From Akebia trifoliata (lineage: Eukaryota > Streptophyta > Magnoliopsida > Ranunculales > Lardizabalaceae), in contig CM030717.1 in NCBI GenBank assembly GCA_017979445.1, forward strand, positions 13,812,086 through 13,876,085: a stretch of DNA of 64,000 bases, written 5' to 3'. The position numbers were made by a program, and so were the translations under genes. Each line of letters begins with the position of its first letter. Within the stretch, counting starts at the first letter, position 1. Below the pieces are notes generated by a model. It had not been told where the DNA came from, ran no database searches, and saw nothing but the letters and a program-made list of their open reading frames with translations. Shown here piece after piece: positions 44,651 to 55,975 of this stretch.

Positions 44651-47600
44651 AATCAAGTTAAGAATCTAAATCAAACAATGCATCGGATTCTAGTATTTGA
44701 TTATGAGCCAAACTCAACAATGAAACATGTTTTTGTATTATGATATTATAACAAAAAGCCATTCTTTTTTATGGATCCTTATTTATGTAACAAGAAGTTA
44801 ATTAATTACAAATGATCAATTGGTCATGTTTAACTTTATTAGCATGTTTGGAGATCATTTCTCATGCTTTCTTGCACTCAAAACCACTGTTGGAATTCAA
44901 TTTAACATTTGCTAATGATCTAGGAAATACTTCTCAACAAAAATTCAATAAGTCAAAACGGATAGAGTCGTGGAATTTGACAGAACTAAAAAATATGTAT
45001 TTTTTGACTAAAATGTATCTTCATTTTTTTAATAATGACTAAAATACCGCCTAAATCATTTCTAAGACATGAAATCAATGACAAAAATGTTCAAAACTTT
45101 CAAAGTAATCATCAAAATCTCTAAACAAAAATAAGTCATTTCTTCAAAACTACTTTTTAAAAATTGTTCCCAAATTACCAATGGTGCAAAGGAGCATCCA
45201 AGGGAAGTGCCCAGAAGGTAGCTTTGATTGCTTTAAGAGAATAATTTGTGGTAGGGCCAATTTTATATAAGAAAATGTACTAAAAATCTAAGAATTTTAT
45301 GTTTTTTTTTGTGTGGGGTAGGCAAAATTGACATCTTTATTTAAAATTTATTAACTTTTTGATTTGTAGGAATCGTAGTTGAGGAGTTATATGATTTCAC
45401 TTGTCTTTATTTAAATAATTATATAATAAAACAAAATATATTGTGTGAGCCGTACGATTCAACCATCATTTAACCTTTCTCTAGTCTTAGTGGGTCATTT
45501 GACATGGAAAATTAAAATATAATACAAGTCTGGTCAATTATTGGAGCCAAACCTTTTCTATTTTTTCCCATTTTAACCCCCATCACTTCCCTTTAAGTAG
45601 TGTTTTGGGGGCCGCTTCTTGTTCTTATCATTCCCAAAAGCACTTTCAAAGAATAAAATTATCATTTGATCTTATAGAAGTTGAAATTAAAATAGGTAGA
45701 AGCAGAAACTTTCTAGACCAACTTCTTACTTTTCAGTATCTGTGATAATCAAATAGAATTCAAAGTTTTGTGACTAAAAATTCCTTCAAAAATATTTTTA
45801 AAGTACAGAATTAATGATAAAAACTTTTGATTTAACTATTAAAGTATTCAAAGAACTCCCAAAAAGTACTTTTAAAAGCTATTACCAAACAATCAATTTT
45901 CAAATTTCCATCATTATAGTAGTAGTGCAAACAAGGCCTAATTAACAAGATTCATGTTTCAAATCTCGTCGAGTCCACTTTGATCAGGTTGCCAAATCTA
46001 ATTGAACATTAAAACCCTAGTACCCAAGATTGGTTCAGCCCTTAATATTTTAAAAACTACTAGAAGGTAACAACTGCAAACGCACATGTATCAAAAAGGC
46101 TTTGTAATTTAAAATATTAATTAAAAGGTTTTTAAAGATTATATAGTAAAAATGATATTTTTGAAATTTCAAAAACTAACCAACGTGGTTATGAAGTCTT
46201 GGGTTGCAATTTTCTTGGTCTTTGACAAAAATAACCTTTTGATTATATTAAGTTTAAATGTAAAGGTGGGGCATTTGTGAGATCCAAAATTTTGTGTTCA
46301 ACCAATATAATTCTACTCCACCTTCTCTCGTTATAATAGTAAAAGATTTATAATATATAAAATAAATAAAATTATAATATAAGTTACTGAAAGAGTAGTT
46401 GAACTTGCATTTGCACATCACCTACTACAAGTTGCACTCCATCACATTAAAATCCTACTTGCACCCCATTGTTACGATTGCCCTCAAAAAACAAAAGGTT
46501 GAACTGTTTTTCTTCTTCTTCTTGAAAATTAAAGATGAATCACGATTGATGCAATTTTCAAAGTTTCATGATCTACAAGTAAGATAAAAATATGCATGAA
46601 CTCCAGCTTATGATGGTTTCTTTATCTTCAATATTGGTGTAAAATTATTTCATGGAGTGTAACAAATAGGGATATGATGGGATTTTTTTGTTAAAAAAGT
46701 GAAAAATAAACCTTTTTTTAGGTTGGAGTGCAATCGGTACTGTGTGATGTGCAACAAGTTGCTCCCTATAAGTTATCAAGCTGGTTGTCTGATGGGCCTA
46801 GCACCCATACTCGAGTGTGACCCACTGACCCTAAAACATGAATCAGACCTAACTTGTCCAGGCCCATAACTACACGGACCTACTAATACAACTAGACAAA
46901 CCCAATCCACAATGGGCTAGGTCAGGTAAAAACCCAGCCCATTGACAGACTTAGAAAGCTGTGAGGGTGTCCTCGTATTCCCTTTTGTTTCCACCTGAAT
47001 GGAGCTTTTATGAGATTCACACGTTAGCCTTTGCTTTTCATTTTTCCTGACATTAGGAACCCCTAAGAAACCCTACCGTACGGACAATCTCATGATTTGG
47101 AGACAATTGGCAGTGAGGGGTCACGAGATTCTTAAATATTTTCTTTAATAAAGTTTCATAGAACAATATATTAAAAGTTCAAAAAAAAAAAAACAAGTCG
47201 ATCTTACTCGATTCTTTTGTTCCTTGTGAATTTTTATGAACAAAATAACAGCTATTAACTCTTAATTTGTAATTTAATATCCTAGAAGGAAATAAGTGGC
47301 AAATTAATTTAAGAAAAAAAAATCATACTAACTAACAGGTTGGGTATATATTGCTTATTTAAAAAGTAAGAGAAAAATAAGATATATTTTCTAATTATTT
47401 ATTTATTTATTTTGATCAAGTTGCTTACAAATTTTTTCGTCCAAAGTATTAAAAAATCTAAACTACAATGGAAAATAGGGATTTGCAAGGAATCTCATAT
47501 CTTTTTTAGCATATAATATCAATAAAATAATATTGGAATCACAATTATGAACCTTAGGTCTATAGAGATCAAAGTGCCTTAAAAGATTATTGTTAATATA

Positions 47601-48010
47601 TATATATATTTACAATTCAATAATAAGTTGAGGTTCAACCCGTGACAATGTATTTGCAAGATAGATTATCCATCAATTTCACATGTATTATGAAGACTCA
47701 ATCAGGAAATATTCGATTTACAGACTTATTTGATATAATCCTCCATGTATCGTGATAATATGTTAAAGAAACAAATGTTATTACATTAATATAGAACATG
47801 GTTGAAATTTCTAACCATCATTTCTATTAGGGATGTGATTCCTGTGTTCAATTAACTTATAATCACATATGGTGTCATATATCACATCAAAATTCTATTA
47901 TAAATTCTTGAAATTAATAGCAAAAATCTTATTCTTCCATTAACGTTATATTTTCATATAATATAATAATAATTGTCGAATATATCAACTAGTTTAGATT
48001 CCTTTTTTCA

Positions 48011-48130
48011 TAGAGTTATTATTATCACTACAACTTTTTCTAATGCCACACCAATTCCTATGCAAATCACCAAAGAGTTGCACACATTTGATGTGGTGTA
48101 GTAAAATTCAGTGTGGCAATAGTAACTCTA
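48011..48130. mobile_element. 120 bp foldback MITE (family A, copy 3)
   Basis: The left arm TAGAGTTATTATTATCACTA then CTTTTTCTAATGCCACACCA pairs with the right arm, which on the other strand reads TAGAGTTACTATTGCCACAC then AATTTTACTACACCACATC. Size, TAGAG termini and the TGCCACACC words match the copy at 39511-39635. Confidence 0.78.
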
Positions 48131-48144
48131 TTTTTTAGTCAACA

Positions 48145-48212
48145 TATCAACTAGTTTAGCTGGTAAAGTTTACGAGTGATCATCGAGTTCTTGATCTCAC
48201 TAATAATTGAAT
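48145..48212 (+). mobile_element. SINE relic next to foldback copy 3
   Basis: AACTAGTTTAGCTGGTAAAG resembles the SINE A-box half. After a deletion it is followed by CATCGAGTTCTTGATCTCAC, the post-B-box part of the SINE copies in the LRR gene. Confidence 0.55.
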
Positions 48213-48809
48213 TATATAATTTAACATTGATTTCTAAATATGTCACATAATCATCATTGACATAAATAGAAAAAATTATTTTAAATTTAAAAAGACCATG
48301 AAAGATCCAATCTCTATAATGGATCCAAATGTATCTCTTTGCCTTAAACAAATATGAAAAAATTTTAGTTAAGATATCTGTAGAATTATTTTATATTTAA
48401 TCAAGGTGACATAAGCTGAATATGATGATGATGATGATAGGTTCTTCTTTAAGGGGTAAAAATAAAAATAATTGATTTATTATTGACTTATAAAAGAGAA
48501 GAAAACAGATCATGGAGGTAAGAGGAATATTGCTAGAAAAAAAGGGGAGATGTTGAATAATAAATCTAAAAGTTAAGGGTAAAAGTGGAAAACAAGTAAA
48601 AAGATATAATTTCCTTCTCACTAACTTTTAAGATGGGATGGATTTGCCGTAACGTTTACGGGCATATGATGATAGAATTCTGTAAATATTCCAAACAATT
48701 GATGAGTCATGTCAAAGGTCATTTCCATCAAATCAATTTGATAATAAAGTCTTTTTTGGGAAATCAAATGATAATAGGGTTTCCCTTATTTTGAAGTATT
48801 GTTGTCATC

Positions 48810-48834
48810 TAGGGTTAGGGTTAGGGTTAGGGTT
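48810..48834. repeat. Four TTAGGG units
   Basis: CTAGGGTTAGGGTTAGGGTTAGGGTTC: four perfect six-base TTAGGG steps, not the seven-base TTTAGGG usual for plant telomeres. It is short and lies in ordinary intergenic DNA. Confidence 0.9.
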
Positions 48835-51230
48835 CAGCTGTGTCCCTCTTGCAACCCAAAAATATCCCAATTATGGCCATTCACATGGTTTTATGATCAA
48901 TCAGAAAATGATGTAGGTTTTAGGGTTTGCAGCCCTAAATGATATTTTATACTTAGATTTGCCTCCCTGACATTTAAAGAAATTTAGAGTTGCCTCCCTT
49001 GACCCTTGTGTTTGAAAAAAAAAATTGACCAATGATGATCAGTTGAGGAGATTTAGAAAGAAATGGGTTTGAAATATAAAATAAAATACTAAATTTTTAA
49101 ATAACTTTGGCATTAATAAAAGTCAATGAAGAGAGGCATCAATGATTTGATAAATGCTTATAAAAATGGGAGAATGATTTAACAATAGTGATAAATCATC
49201 TTTTTGACCTTTTCATCCAATCTAACTATAAGAACTATGGTGTTATAATTTAAGTTCTCTCTCTCTCTCTCTCTCTCACAATTTCTAATTCAAAATCTTC
49301 ATTCAAACTATTTTAAGTGAATGTTGTTTGCACTACAACAGATTAACTCCTTTTATTTTAAATATTTAATTCAAAAAATCTTAGAAAAAAATGAGATTGT
49401 ATCCATGTTTTAAGAACATATTTTAATATCTTTGTCATGGTACGTAGTTGTGTATGAGTACAGACAAAAAAGAATGCATTCTTACTATTGAATTAAGTCC
49501 TTATTGGGATCCTCAACGGGATATTAACCACGAGAATGAAACTAACTCATTAATTTGAATGTAATAAGTTCTAGAACAACCAAACAACCAATTACGTTGA
49601 AAGAGATGTATATTTTCACATCTCCGAGGAGTCGAGAGTCAGAAGGGTATCTACCACCTTGGAGGGATCCCATTTATTGGAGTTAGTGGATACGACGTCA
49701 TGATATGAAGAGGAAAACCAAGAATATCATGTCTACAAATAATTAATAACAAATTTCCTAGAAAGATTCGTCACAATAGTCAAAAATCAATGAAAGAGAT
49801 ATGAATGCATTACTAACAAAAGGAGCAAGAAAAATTCTCAAAAAAGAGGGAAAATAAGTCTATGTAGTGGGAGATATTGCTTTGTTAGACTTTTTTATGT
49901 GATTGCAATTAAAGATATTAATTTAGAATCTTAGAAGTCGAAATTTCTTTGTTATTCAACAAACCGATGTTGATCAGTTTTTGAAAGGATTGGAAGTGCT
50001 GTGAATCTTAAGTCAAATTGACATCAAAATATAATAACTACTCTGATGGTATAGATACAAATTAACTTTTCTTATTAAATCTTATATTAATTTTTCATAA
50101 TTTAAAATAATAATAATAATAATAATTTAGCAAATAACAGTTTCTAAATTTGCATTATCTTTATAATAGTTCAAAAATTTTCAAAATAACTTGGCTTGAA
50201 CAAATTAAACATTATTTATGAAACATTGAATATAGTTTTGGATTACTTCTTAATTATTTTTTCTAAGCAAGGTAATATATATGGAGACAATATATTTAAC
50301 CATTTTAGATTCATGGCACCCTAGCCAGTTGGTCTACCATTGTAGCACAAATACCATTATGATGGCCGTTGTCTTTACTGCTATAATAAGAGAGGAATGT
50401 GTATTGCTTGATGCAAAATCGCATTAGTTAATGTTTTTTAATTATCGAGATCAGGTGACTCGTAAAAAACATGAAATTTTTGCTGATAAACATACCCCAA
50501 GGATATGTAATATCCCAATTAAATCTAAATATATAGTTGGATTTTGTATTTTTTTGATTAATTTTTCATAAGCAAGCAGATCCCAAAATTGTCATTACAT
50601 CATATTAAATGACACCCTAATTACTAAGATTAGATTATATATATAAAAATTTAAAAATAATCTCTTAAATTAATTATAAAAATATTTCTAATCTTGTATA
50701 TATGTGCAACAAGGGTAAATTCAATGACAAGATCCGTTGAATTTTTTACAGACCTTAATATCAAATTTACCCCCACCCCCCGGCCCCCAACTTTTTTTTT
50801 CATGTAATGGTACACGTGCCACCCACATATTCAATTGACTTGATTAGAATCAGCCTCTCACTCAATCTAATTTGATTTGTTTTGTACCTACTTTAATTTG
50901 AATCGGTTCCTATTTAGTCCCTTCTAATTAAATAGTCACGGGAAGGTTGTCACATGTTAACCAGTTTTTGTATTTTAAAGTGGTCGAGTTCACTTGGCTG
51001 AGTAAACTTGAGTGGATTGAGTTTGTAGTTGATTTGACATTGAAACAAATTTGAAAGACGAATGCTGAAGTGGCCTCAAATTTGTACCTCATATAACATA
51101 TATGGAGGAATCATAGACATTTCATTGAGATATGAGTCAAAGAGTATCTATGGTTCTCACACACTTTCACGTTATGATGTGCGATGAGATACAATCTTGA
51201 GGTCACTCCACAACTCAATTTGAAAAGAGT

Positions 51231-51446
51231 CGTGATAACCTAACTTACCTATGAGGCATACTCAATCGACACCCCTGATGCGACAGGTTTGAAAATTGTA
51301 GATTTGCTCTCCTTAGGATATAAAATTGCATTTTTTTATGGGGAATCATAATTCTGTATATCAAGGAGAATTCATCTACGATTGCCAAACCTATCACGTC
51401 AGGAGTATCGATTGAGTATGTCATGTGAGTAAGTTAGATGATCACA
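51231..51446. mobile_element. ~215 bp foldback element (family B, copy 1)
   Basis: Long inverted arms of about 80 bases. The left arm reads CTAACTTACC, CATACTCAATCGACAC, CTGATGCGACAGGTTTG and AAATTGTAGAT; the right arm, on the other strand, reads CTAACTTACT, CATACTCAATCGATAC, CTGACGTGATAGGTTTG and CAATCGTAGAT. The loop is a short A/T-rich segment with a T tract. No coding capacity. Confidence 0.85.
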
Positions 51447-51617
51447 ATTCATTAGAAACCATTAAAAAGCACTGAGTCTGATTAAAAACTTGAATAAGTT
51501 ACGCAATCATATTTAATGTTATTTTGAAAACATAAAATCACAGATTTTAATTTTAAAAATCACTTAAAAATATTTATTAATTAAATTTATATGAATCATC
51601 AAATGAAGTTTGAGTTG

Positions 51618-51722
51618 AAAGGTTCCAGTTAGGTTAGTTAGTAAAAATGAATGGTTGATGATAGCATAAACTTAGATTCACTTTTTATCTTAATAAGAGC
51701 AGGCTTGCTAATTAAAGATTAG
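51618..51722 (+). mobile_element. SINE relic
   Basis: GTTCCAGTTAGGTTAGTTAGTA (A-box side), GGTTGATGATAGCATAAACC-like body, TTAGATTCACTTTT (decayed B box) and GAGCAGGCTTGCTAATTAAA match the SINE family in order and spacing, with many substitutions. Confidence 0.65.
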
Positions 51723-53083
51723 AAGAAGTAAACTCAAAGTTGATCTTTCAAACTATAGCCTAAAACTGACATAGGATTCAATTTTGGCAATATCTTAAGA
51801 ATTAAACCAATGATCAAATAGAGAGTTTGTCAATTTGGTTGGATCCAAGGAAAGATTTACAGTGGGGGCAATGGCCCCACAAGAAATTAATAATAAGAAC
51901 GTCAAGAATTTTGTGCTAGTGCAATTGATAACAGTGATGGAAAAAAAAAAAGAAGATTCACCGCTATTTATCTTACTAGAATTAATTGTCCTTATGTTGA
52001 CAAAACTCTCGCTTCGCCGAATTGGATTGATTTATATTTATTAAAAAAATTAAGAATATCAATACATTTACATGAAATTTCTTTTATTGATATTAATAAA
52101 AGATGAACACTCTAACTTGAGAGGTTGGTTCAATGGCAATTTCGAATCATTATTTGTTCATATACAATGATTTGTCCATTTTTAAAATGATATTTGTATC
52201 CGACTTGTACCAAATTTCAAGCGAATATCTAAGTTGGATATATGTACCTCATTGTGAATATAATGGAAAAATCCTTAATTTTGAATTGTACATGTGTTTA
52301 ATTTTGAATTTATCGTATTAAACTTGATTAAACGGATATTCGAATTAGATATGACATATTTCCATATCTGATCACCCTAAAAATATTTAGATAAAAACAA
52401 CTCCGAGTAAATTTATCTGAAATCTTAATCAGGAAAAAGTTTGTACTCATACTCGAATAACTCAAGTAGGATGAGTCTCATAAATGAATATTACCTGATC
52501 CATTGCCAGTCCTATCAAGAATACCTTATATATATATATACATAGGGATTCCCAAAAGAACAAATAGATGGTAAATATACCCTATGCTTATCGATCCTCT
52601 GTTTTTTTTTTCCTTCCATCCTAACTATAGATTTGATCCCATCAAATCTTGCTTGAATGAAGTTAGAAAAGTCCCGATTGTTAACATTATAAGCCGCCAC
52701 TTTTTTTTATAATTGTTTTCAAGGCCTGTCAGTTTTCAAATTTATAAATTTTAGCGCAATCAGGTATTTACTGTTTAATTTAACTGTAGTAAAAAAGTAA
52801 ATCCAGTTGGTCGTAGTATTATTATTATAACGTAACGTAACGGAACGGAACAGTGTTCCGTTTATGGGGTCCACCATGTGAGTACAAGCATTCATTCAGT
52901 CTCACTCATCTATCCCTTTTGACGTCCCATCTTCCCTTCTCTCTCTCTTTTCTTTCTTCTTCTCCCTTAAAACCCGCTCCTTCTCACAAATTATAAAAAT
53001 AAAAAATAAAAAATAAAAAATAAAAACCCAAAAAAAACGAACTGAAAATCCCACCAACAACAGAAGAAAAATATATAGAAAAA

Positions 53084-53140
53084 ATGAAAAATCTTCTCTT
53101 CTCATCGCTTCTCCCTTCAAAGAACCCTACCTTACCTTAG
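53084..53140 (+). other. Short upstream ORF in the LSH gene leader
   Basis: An 18-codon frame, MKNLLFSSLLPSKNPTLP then TAG, about 130 bases before the LSH start and within a plausible leader. If transcribed it could lower translation of the main frame. The start context (AAAAAATGA) is A-rich. There is no evidence of conservation from this window. Confidence 0.35.
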
Positions 53141-53270
53141 TTTACAACCTAACCCTAAACCCAAACTCACGAGCAGAGCTCCTTAAGAAGAGTGACTCAT
53201 AGAGAGAGAGTTTCAGCAAAAAAAAAAAAAAAAGCTTAAAGAAGAGAAAACCCACCCAACAATAGTATCG

Positions 53271-53891
53271 ATGGATTCAACATCAGGTGGTGGTGGTGGT
53301 GGTGCATCAGATTCGAACCCAGGAGAGGGGCCATCAGAGCGATCATCATCATCACCAGCAGCACCACCGAGTCGTTACGAGTCACAGAAGAGAAGAGACT
53401 GGAACACGTTCTTACAATATCTGAGGAACCACAAACCACCTCTATCACTTGCACGCTGCAGCGGTGCACATGTGCTGGAGTTCTTGAAGTATTTAGATCA
53501 GTTTGGTAAGACTAAGGTTCACCATTCTGGGTGCGCCTACTTTGGACACCCAAACCCACCAGCACCATGTGCGTGTCCATTGAAGCAAGCTTGGGGTAGT
53601 CTTGATGCTTTAATCGGACGGCTGAGAGCAGCTTATGAGGAGAATGGAGGGAGGCCTGAGTCGAACCCGTTTGGAGCGAGAGCTGTGAGGATTTATTTGA
53701 GAGAAGTGAGAGAAGGGCAAGCTAAGGCTAGAGGGATTCCTTATGAGAAGAAGAAGAGGAAGAGACCGGCTGGGGCGGTAGCCGGTGCGAGTGTGTCATC
53801 ATCAGTTGCTGATGGTGGTGGTGGTGGTGGAGGTTCGGCTTCTGATGGTGGTGGAATTGTTATTGTTGGTTCTACTACTGCTTCCATATAG
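53271..53891 (+). CDS. ALOG-domain (LSH family) transcription regulator, single exon
   Basis: A 206-residue protein in one exon, usual for this family. The ALOG domain spans about 34-158: [40 protein letters not shown], a zinc-ribbon-like insert with His85, Cys88, Cys100 and Cys102, then [16 protein letters not shown] and [20 protein letters not shown] nuclear localisation cluster KKKRKR follows at 160-165. The domain derives from retrotransposon-type tyrosine recombinase DNA-binding parts and binds DNA; members (LSH, G1, TAW1, TMF) act at shoot boundaries and in floral and inflorescence timing. Both ends are low complexity (Gly, Ser, Pro; a run of 7 Gly near 182). Which LSH member it is cannot be fixed without a tree; the start is the first in-frame ATG. 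Confidence 0.96.
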   Translation: MDSTSGGGGGGASDSNPGEGPSERSSSSPAAPPSRYESQKRRDWNTFLQYLRNHKPPLSLARCSGAHVLEFLKYLDQFGKTKVHHSGCAYFGHPNPPAPCACPLKQAWGSLDALIGRLRAAYEENGGRPESNPFGARAVRIYLREVREGQAKARGIPYEKKKRKRPAGAVAGASVSSSVADGGGGGGGSASDGGGIVIVGSTTASI

Positions 53892-54059
53892 ATTATTATT
53901 AAGTGATGACTTTTTTTTTTTTTTTTTTTGTTGGTTATTTTTCTATTGATAATTATGTGGAATCTATTTGAATTTGATATACTCGTGAAGCAATTTGGTT
54001 AGATCTCTTTCTCTGTCATACAGAGTTGTGATCAATCTAATAGAAGAAGTAAAGCAATT

Positions 54060-54183
54060 TATTTTGATATCTCTCTCACTCTCTCACTTACACATACACA
54101 AAGTTGTGATCAAGCAAATGGAAGATATCCCATTATGATTCTGCCCCTCTCAAATAAGCTCATTTTATCTTCAGGAAACATAA

Positions 54184-54229
<46 letters not shown>

Positions 54230-54314
54230 GTTGTGATCATCAAATGGAAGAAACCCCGTTATGATTCCGCCTCTCATAAAAGCTAGCTCATTAATTTTAT
54301 CTTGCAGTAAACAT

Positions 54315-54381
<67 letters not shown>

Positions 54382-54422
54382 CGTTGTGATCATCAAATGG
54401 AAGAAACCCCGTTATGATTCTG

Positions 54423-54458
<36 letters not shown>

Positions 54459-54501
54459 AACGTTGTGATCATCAAATGGAAGAAACCCCATTATGATTCT
54501 G

Positions 54502-54544
<43 letters not shown>

Positions 54545-54745
54545 ACGTTGTGATCATCAAATGGAAGAAACCCCGTTATGATTCTGCCTCACTCATAAAA
54601 GCTAGCTCATTAATTTTATCTTGCAGTAAACATAACTCTCTCTCTCTCTCTCTCTCTCTCTGCAGTAAACATAGCTCTCTCTCTCTCTCTCTCCGCACAC
54701 ACGCAATCACAGAGTTGTTATCAATCAAATGGAAGAAACCCATTA
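54060..54745. repeat. Compound satellite: ~40 bp unit alternating with CT and CA microsatellites
   Basis: A unit starting GTTGTGATCATCAAATGG and running through AAGAAACCCCGTTATGATTC occurs six times, near 54103, 54230, 54383, 54462, 54547 and 54713. It is separated each time by (CT)n, usually followed by (CA)n, of changing length. Two of the spacers also contain TAAAAGCTAGCTCATTAAT and TTGCAGTAAACATA. It starts about 170 bases after the LSH stop codon, so part of it may lie in the 3' untranslated region. Confidence 0.95.
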
Positions 54746-55555
54746 TGAATTTGCCCCTCATATATCTACCTTGAAGCTTAGCTTTATCATAGCAGTTGGT
54801 TTGTTTTTTCTATATTAATTTAACACATATTCAATTAGAACAAGAAACCCATCAATTTCTTTCTTCTACTCTTCCTCTTATGTGATTGTTATAACTGTTT
54901 TAATTTGTTCAAAATTTTAACTCACTTGTTCAATATTGCTATGGTAACAAGCTTGTGTTGGTGTAGGTTGCTACTGGGATCACGTTAGCAGGAAAGCCAC
55001 TACTACTATTACTACACTAGTCTACTTAAACAGATAAAGAATCAGCAAACTAGAGTTCGGATTTTTATTCTGTAAGGCCACACGTGCACCACTGTCCCAC
55101 ACGCTTTGCATTTTCAGTTTCAGGCTCCCCCTTCCCTGAGACTACAACCTTATTTGGGAGTTTTGGATTAATGAACCAAGAGTGTAGGGAATGGGGGCCT
55201 CTCTATTTGGCTTTGCATCTCTATTCTTATCTTATTTCTCTCTCACTACTATCATGAAAACAACCTTGTTTTTATATGAAAACTACATGACATAGAGATA
55301 GTGATGGAGAAAGAAAACCCTCTTTTTAATTTTCACTATATGAGAAAAAAAAAATAGTAGCAGCCGACCCTCTCCCATCTTATTTTAATTATTTTGTACC
55401 ATTTATTGTTAGGGTGGAAGAATAAATTCGTATACAACTGGCAGGAAAGTTTTTTTTTTTAACTAATTAAATCAATCTTACGTCCTTAGGTGATTAAATT
55501 AAATATGCCGGGAAAAATAAGAACATAGCCCATCAATTTAGGTCTCTTTTGGAGT
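54746..55555. other. Intergenic; no gene seen
   Basis: Unremarkable AT-rich DNA downstream of the LSH satellite, with no frame resembling a protein family. Confidence 0.5.
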
Positions 55556-55975
55556 AGGGTTGTCAATGGGTGGGTTCGGGCTGGGTTGAGTGGATCCCTA
55601 ACCCGACCCTAACGAGACAGGTTCTACCTATACTACTACCGGGCCTAAGTCGACTAAGTCTTAGCCCGGGCCTAACGAGCTCAAACTTGACTTGGGTTGG
55701 ATTTGGATCAAATAAAATGACTAAAATTTAATATTTTTATTGAAAAGAAAATTATTTAATTTATTTTATTAATGTTTGAAGGCTATCCAATGGAAGTTGA
55801 AATTAACGTATTATTAATCTACAAAGGTATGTAAGAGAGTTAAATTGTGATTAGACAATATATTTTACTTTAATTAGAAAAATATTTTTCTAAGTGGACT
55901 GGGCACTAAAAGGCCCTAATCCTCATTTTGTTGGGTGGGCCAGGCTAGTGGACTGATGGGTTCAATTGACACCCT
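55556..55975. mobile_element. 420 bp hAT-like MITE
   Basis: The left end AGGGTTGTCAATGGGTGGG and the right end, on the other strand AGGGTGTCAATTGAACCC, form a terminal inverted repeat. Near-identical flanks (TTTGGAGT before and TTTGGGAGT after) look like an 8-base target duplication with one added G. The inner flanks are rich in GGCC/CGGGCC words. It shares its TGTCAAT terminus with the element at 33152-33442. Confidence 0.7.

Larger units (their letters stand above)
44660..53080. other. Intergenic, AT-rich; no gene seen
   Basis: More than 8 kb with no frame that looks coding on either strand. It holds scattered foldback elements, SINE relics, a CT tract at about 49258-49276 and a short TTAGGG array at 48810. 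A relic with GGCCTAGCACCC and AACCCAGCCCATTGACAG at 46795-46950 resembles the TGTCAAT-ended MITEs. Confidence 0.55.

Noticed and set aside
48810..48834. A chromosome end or telomere fusion
   Set aside because: Only four units, no longer degenerate array around them, and ordinary intergenic DNA on both sides.
53236..53469. Open frame antisense to the LSH gene
   Set aside because: It is the mirror of the GC-rich, Gly/Ser-coding 5' part of a well-supported gene and has no domain.
54110..54774. Open frames across the CT/CA satellite
   Set aside because: They consist of simple dipeptide repeats from microsatellites and shift with repeat number.
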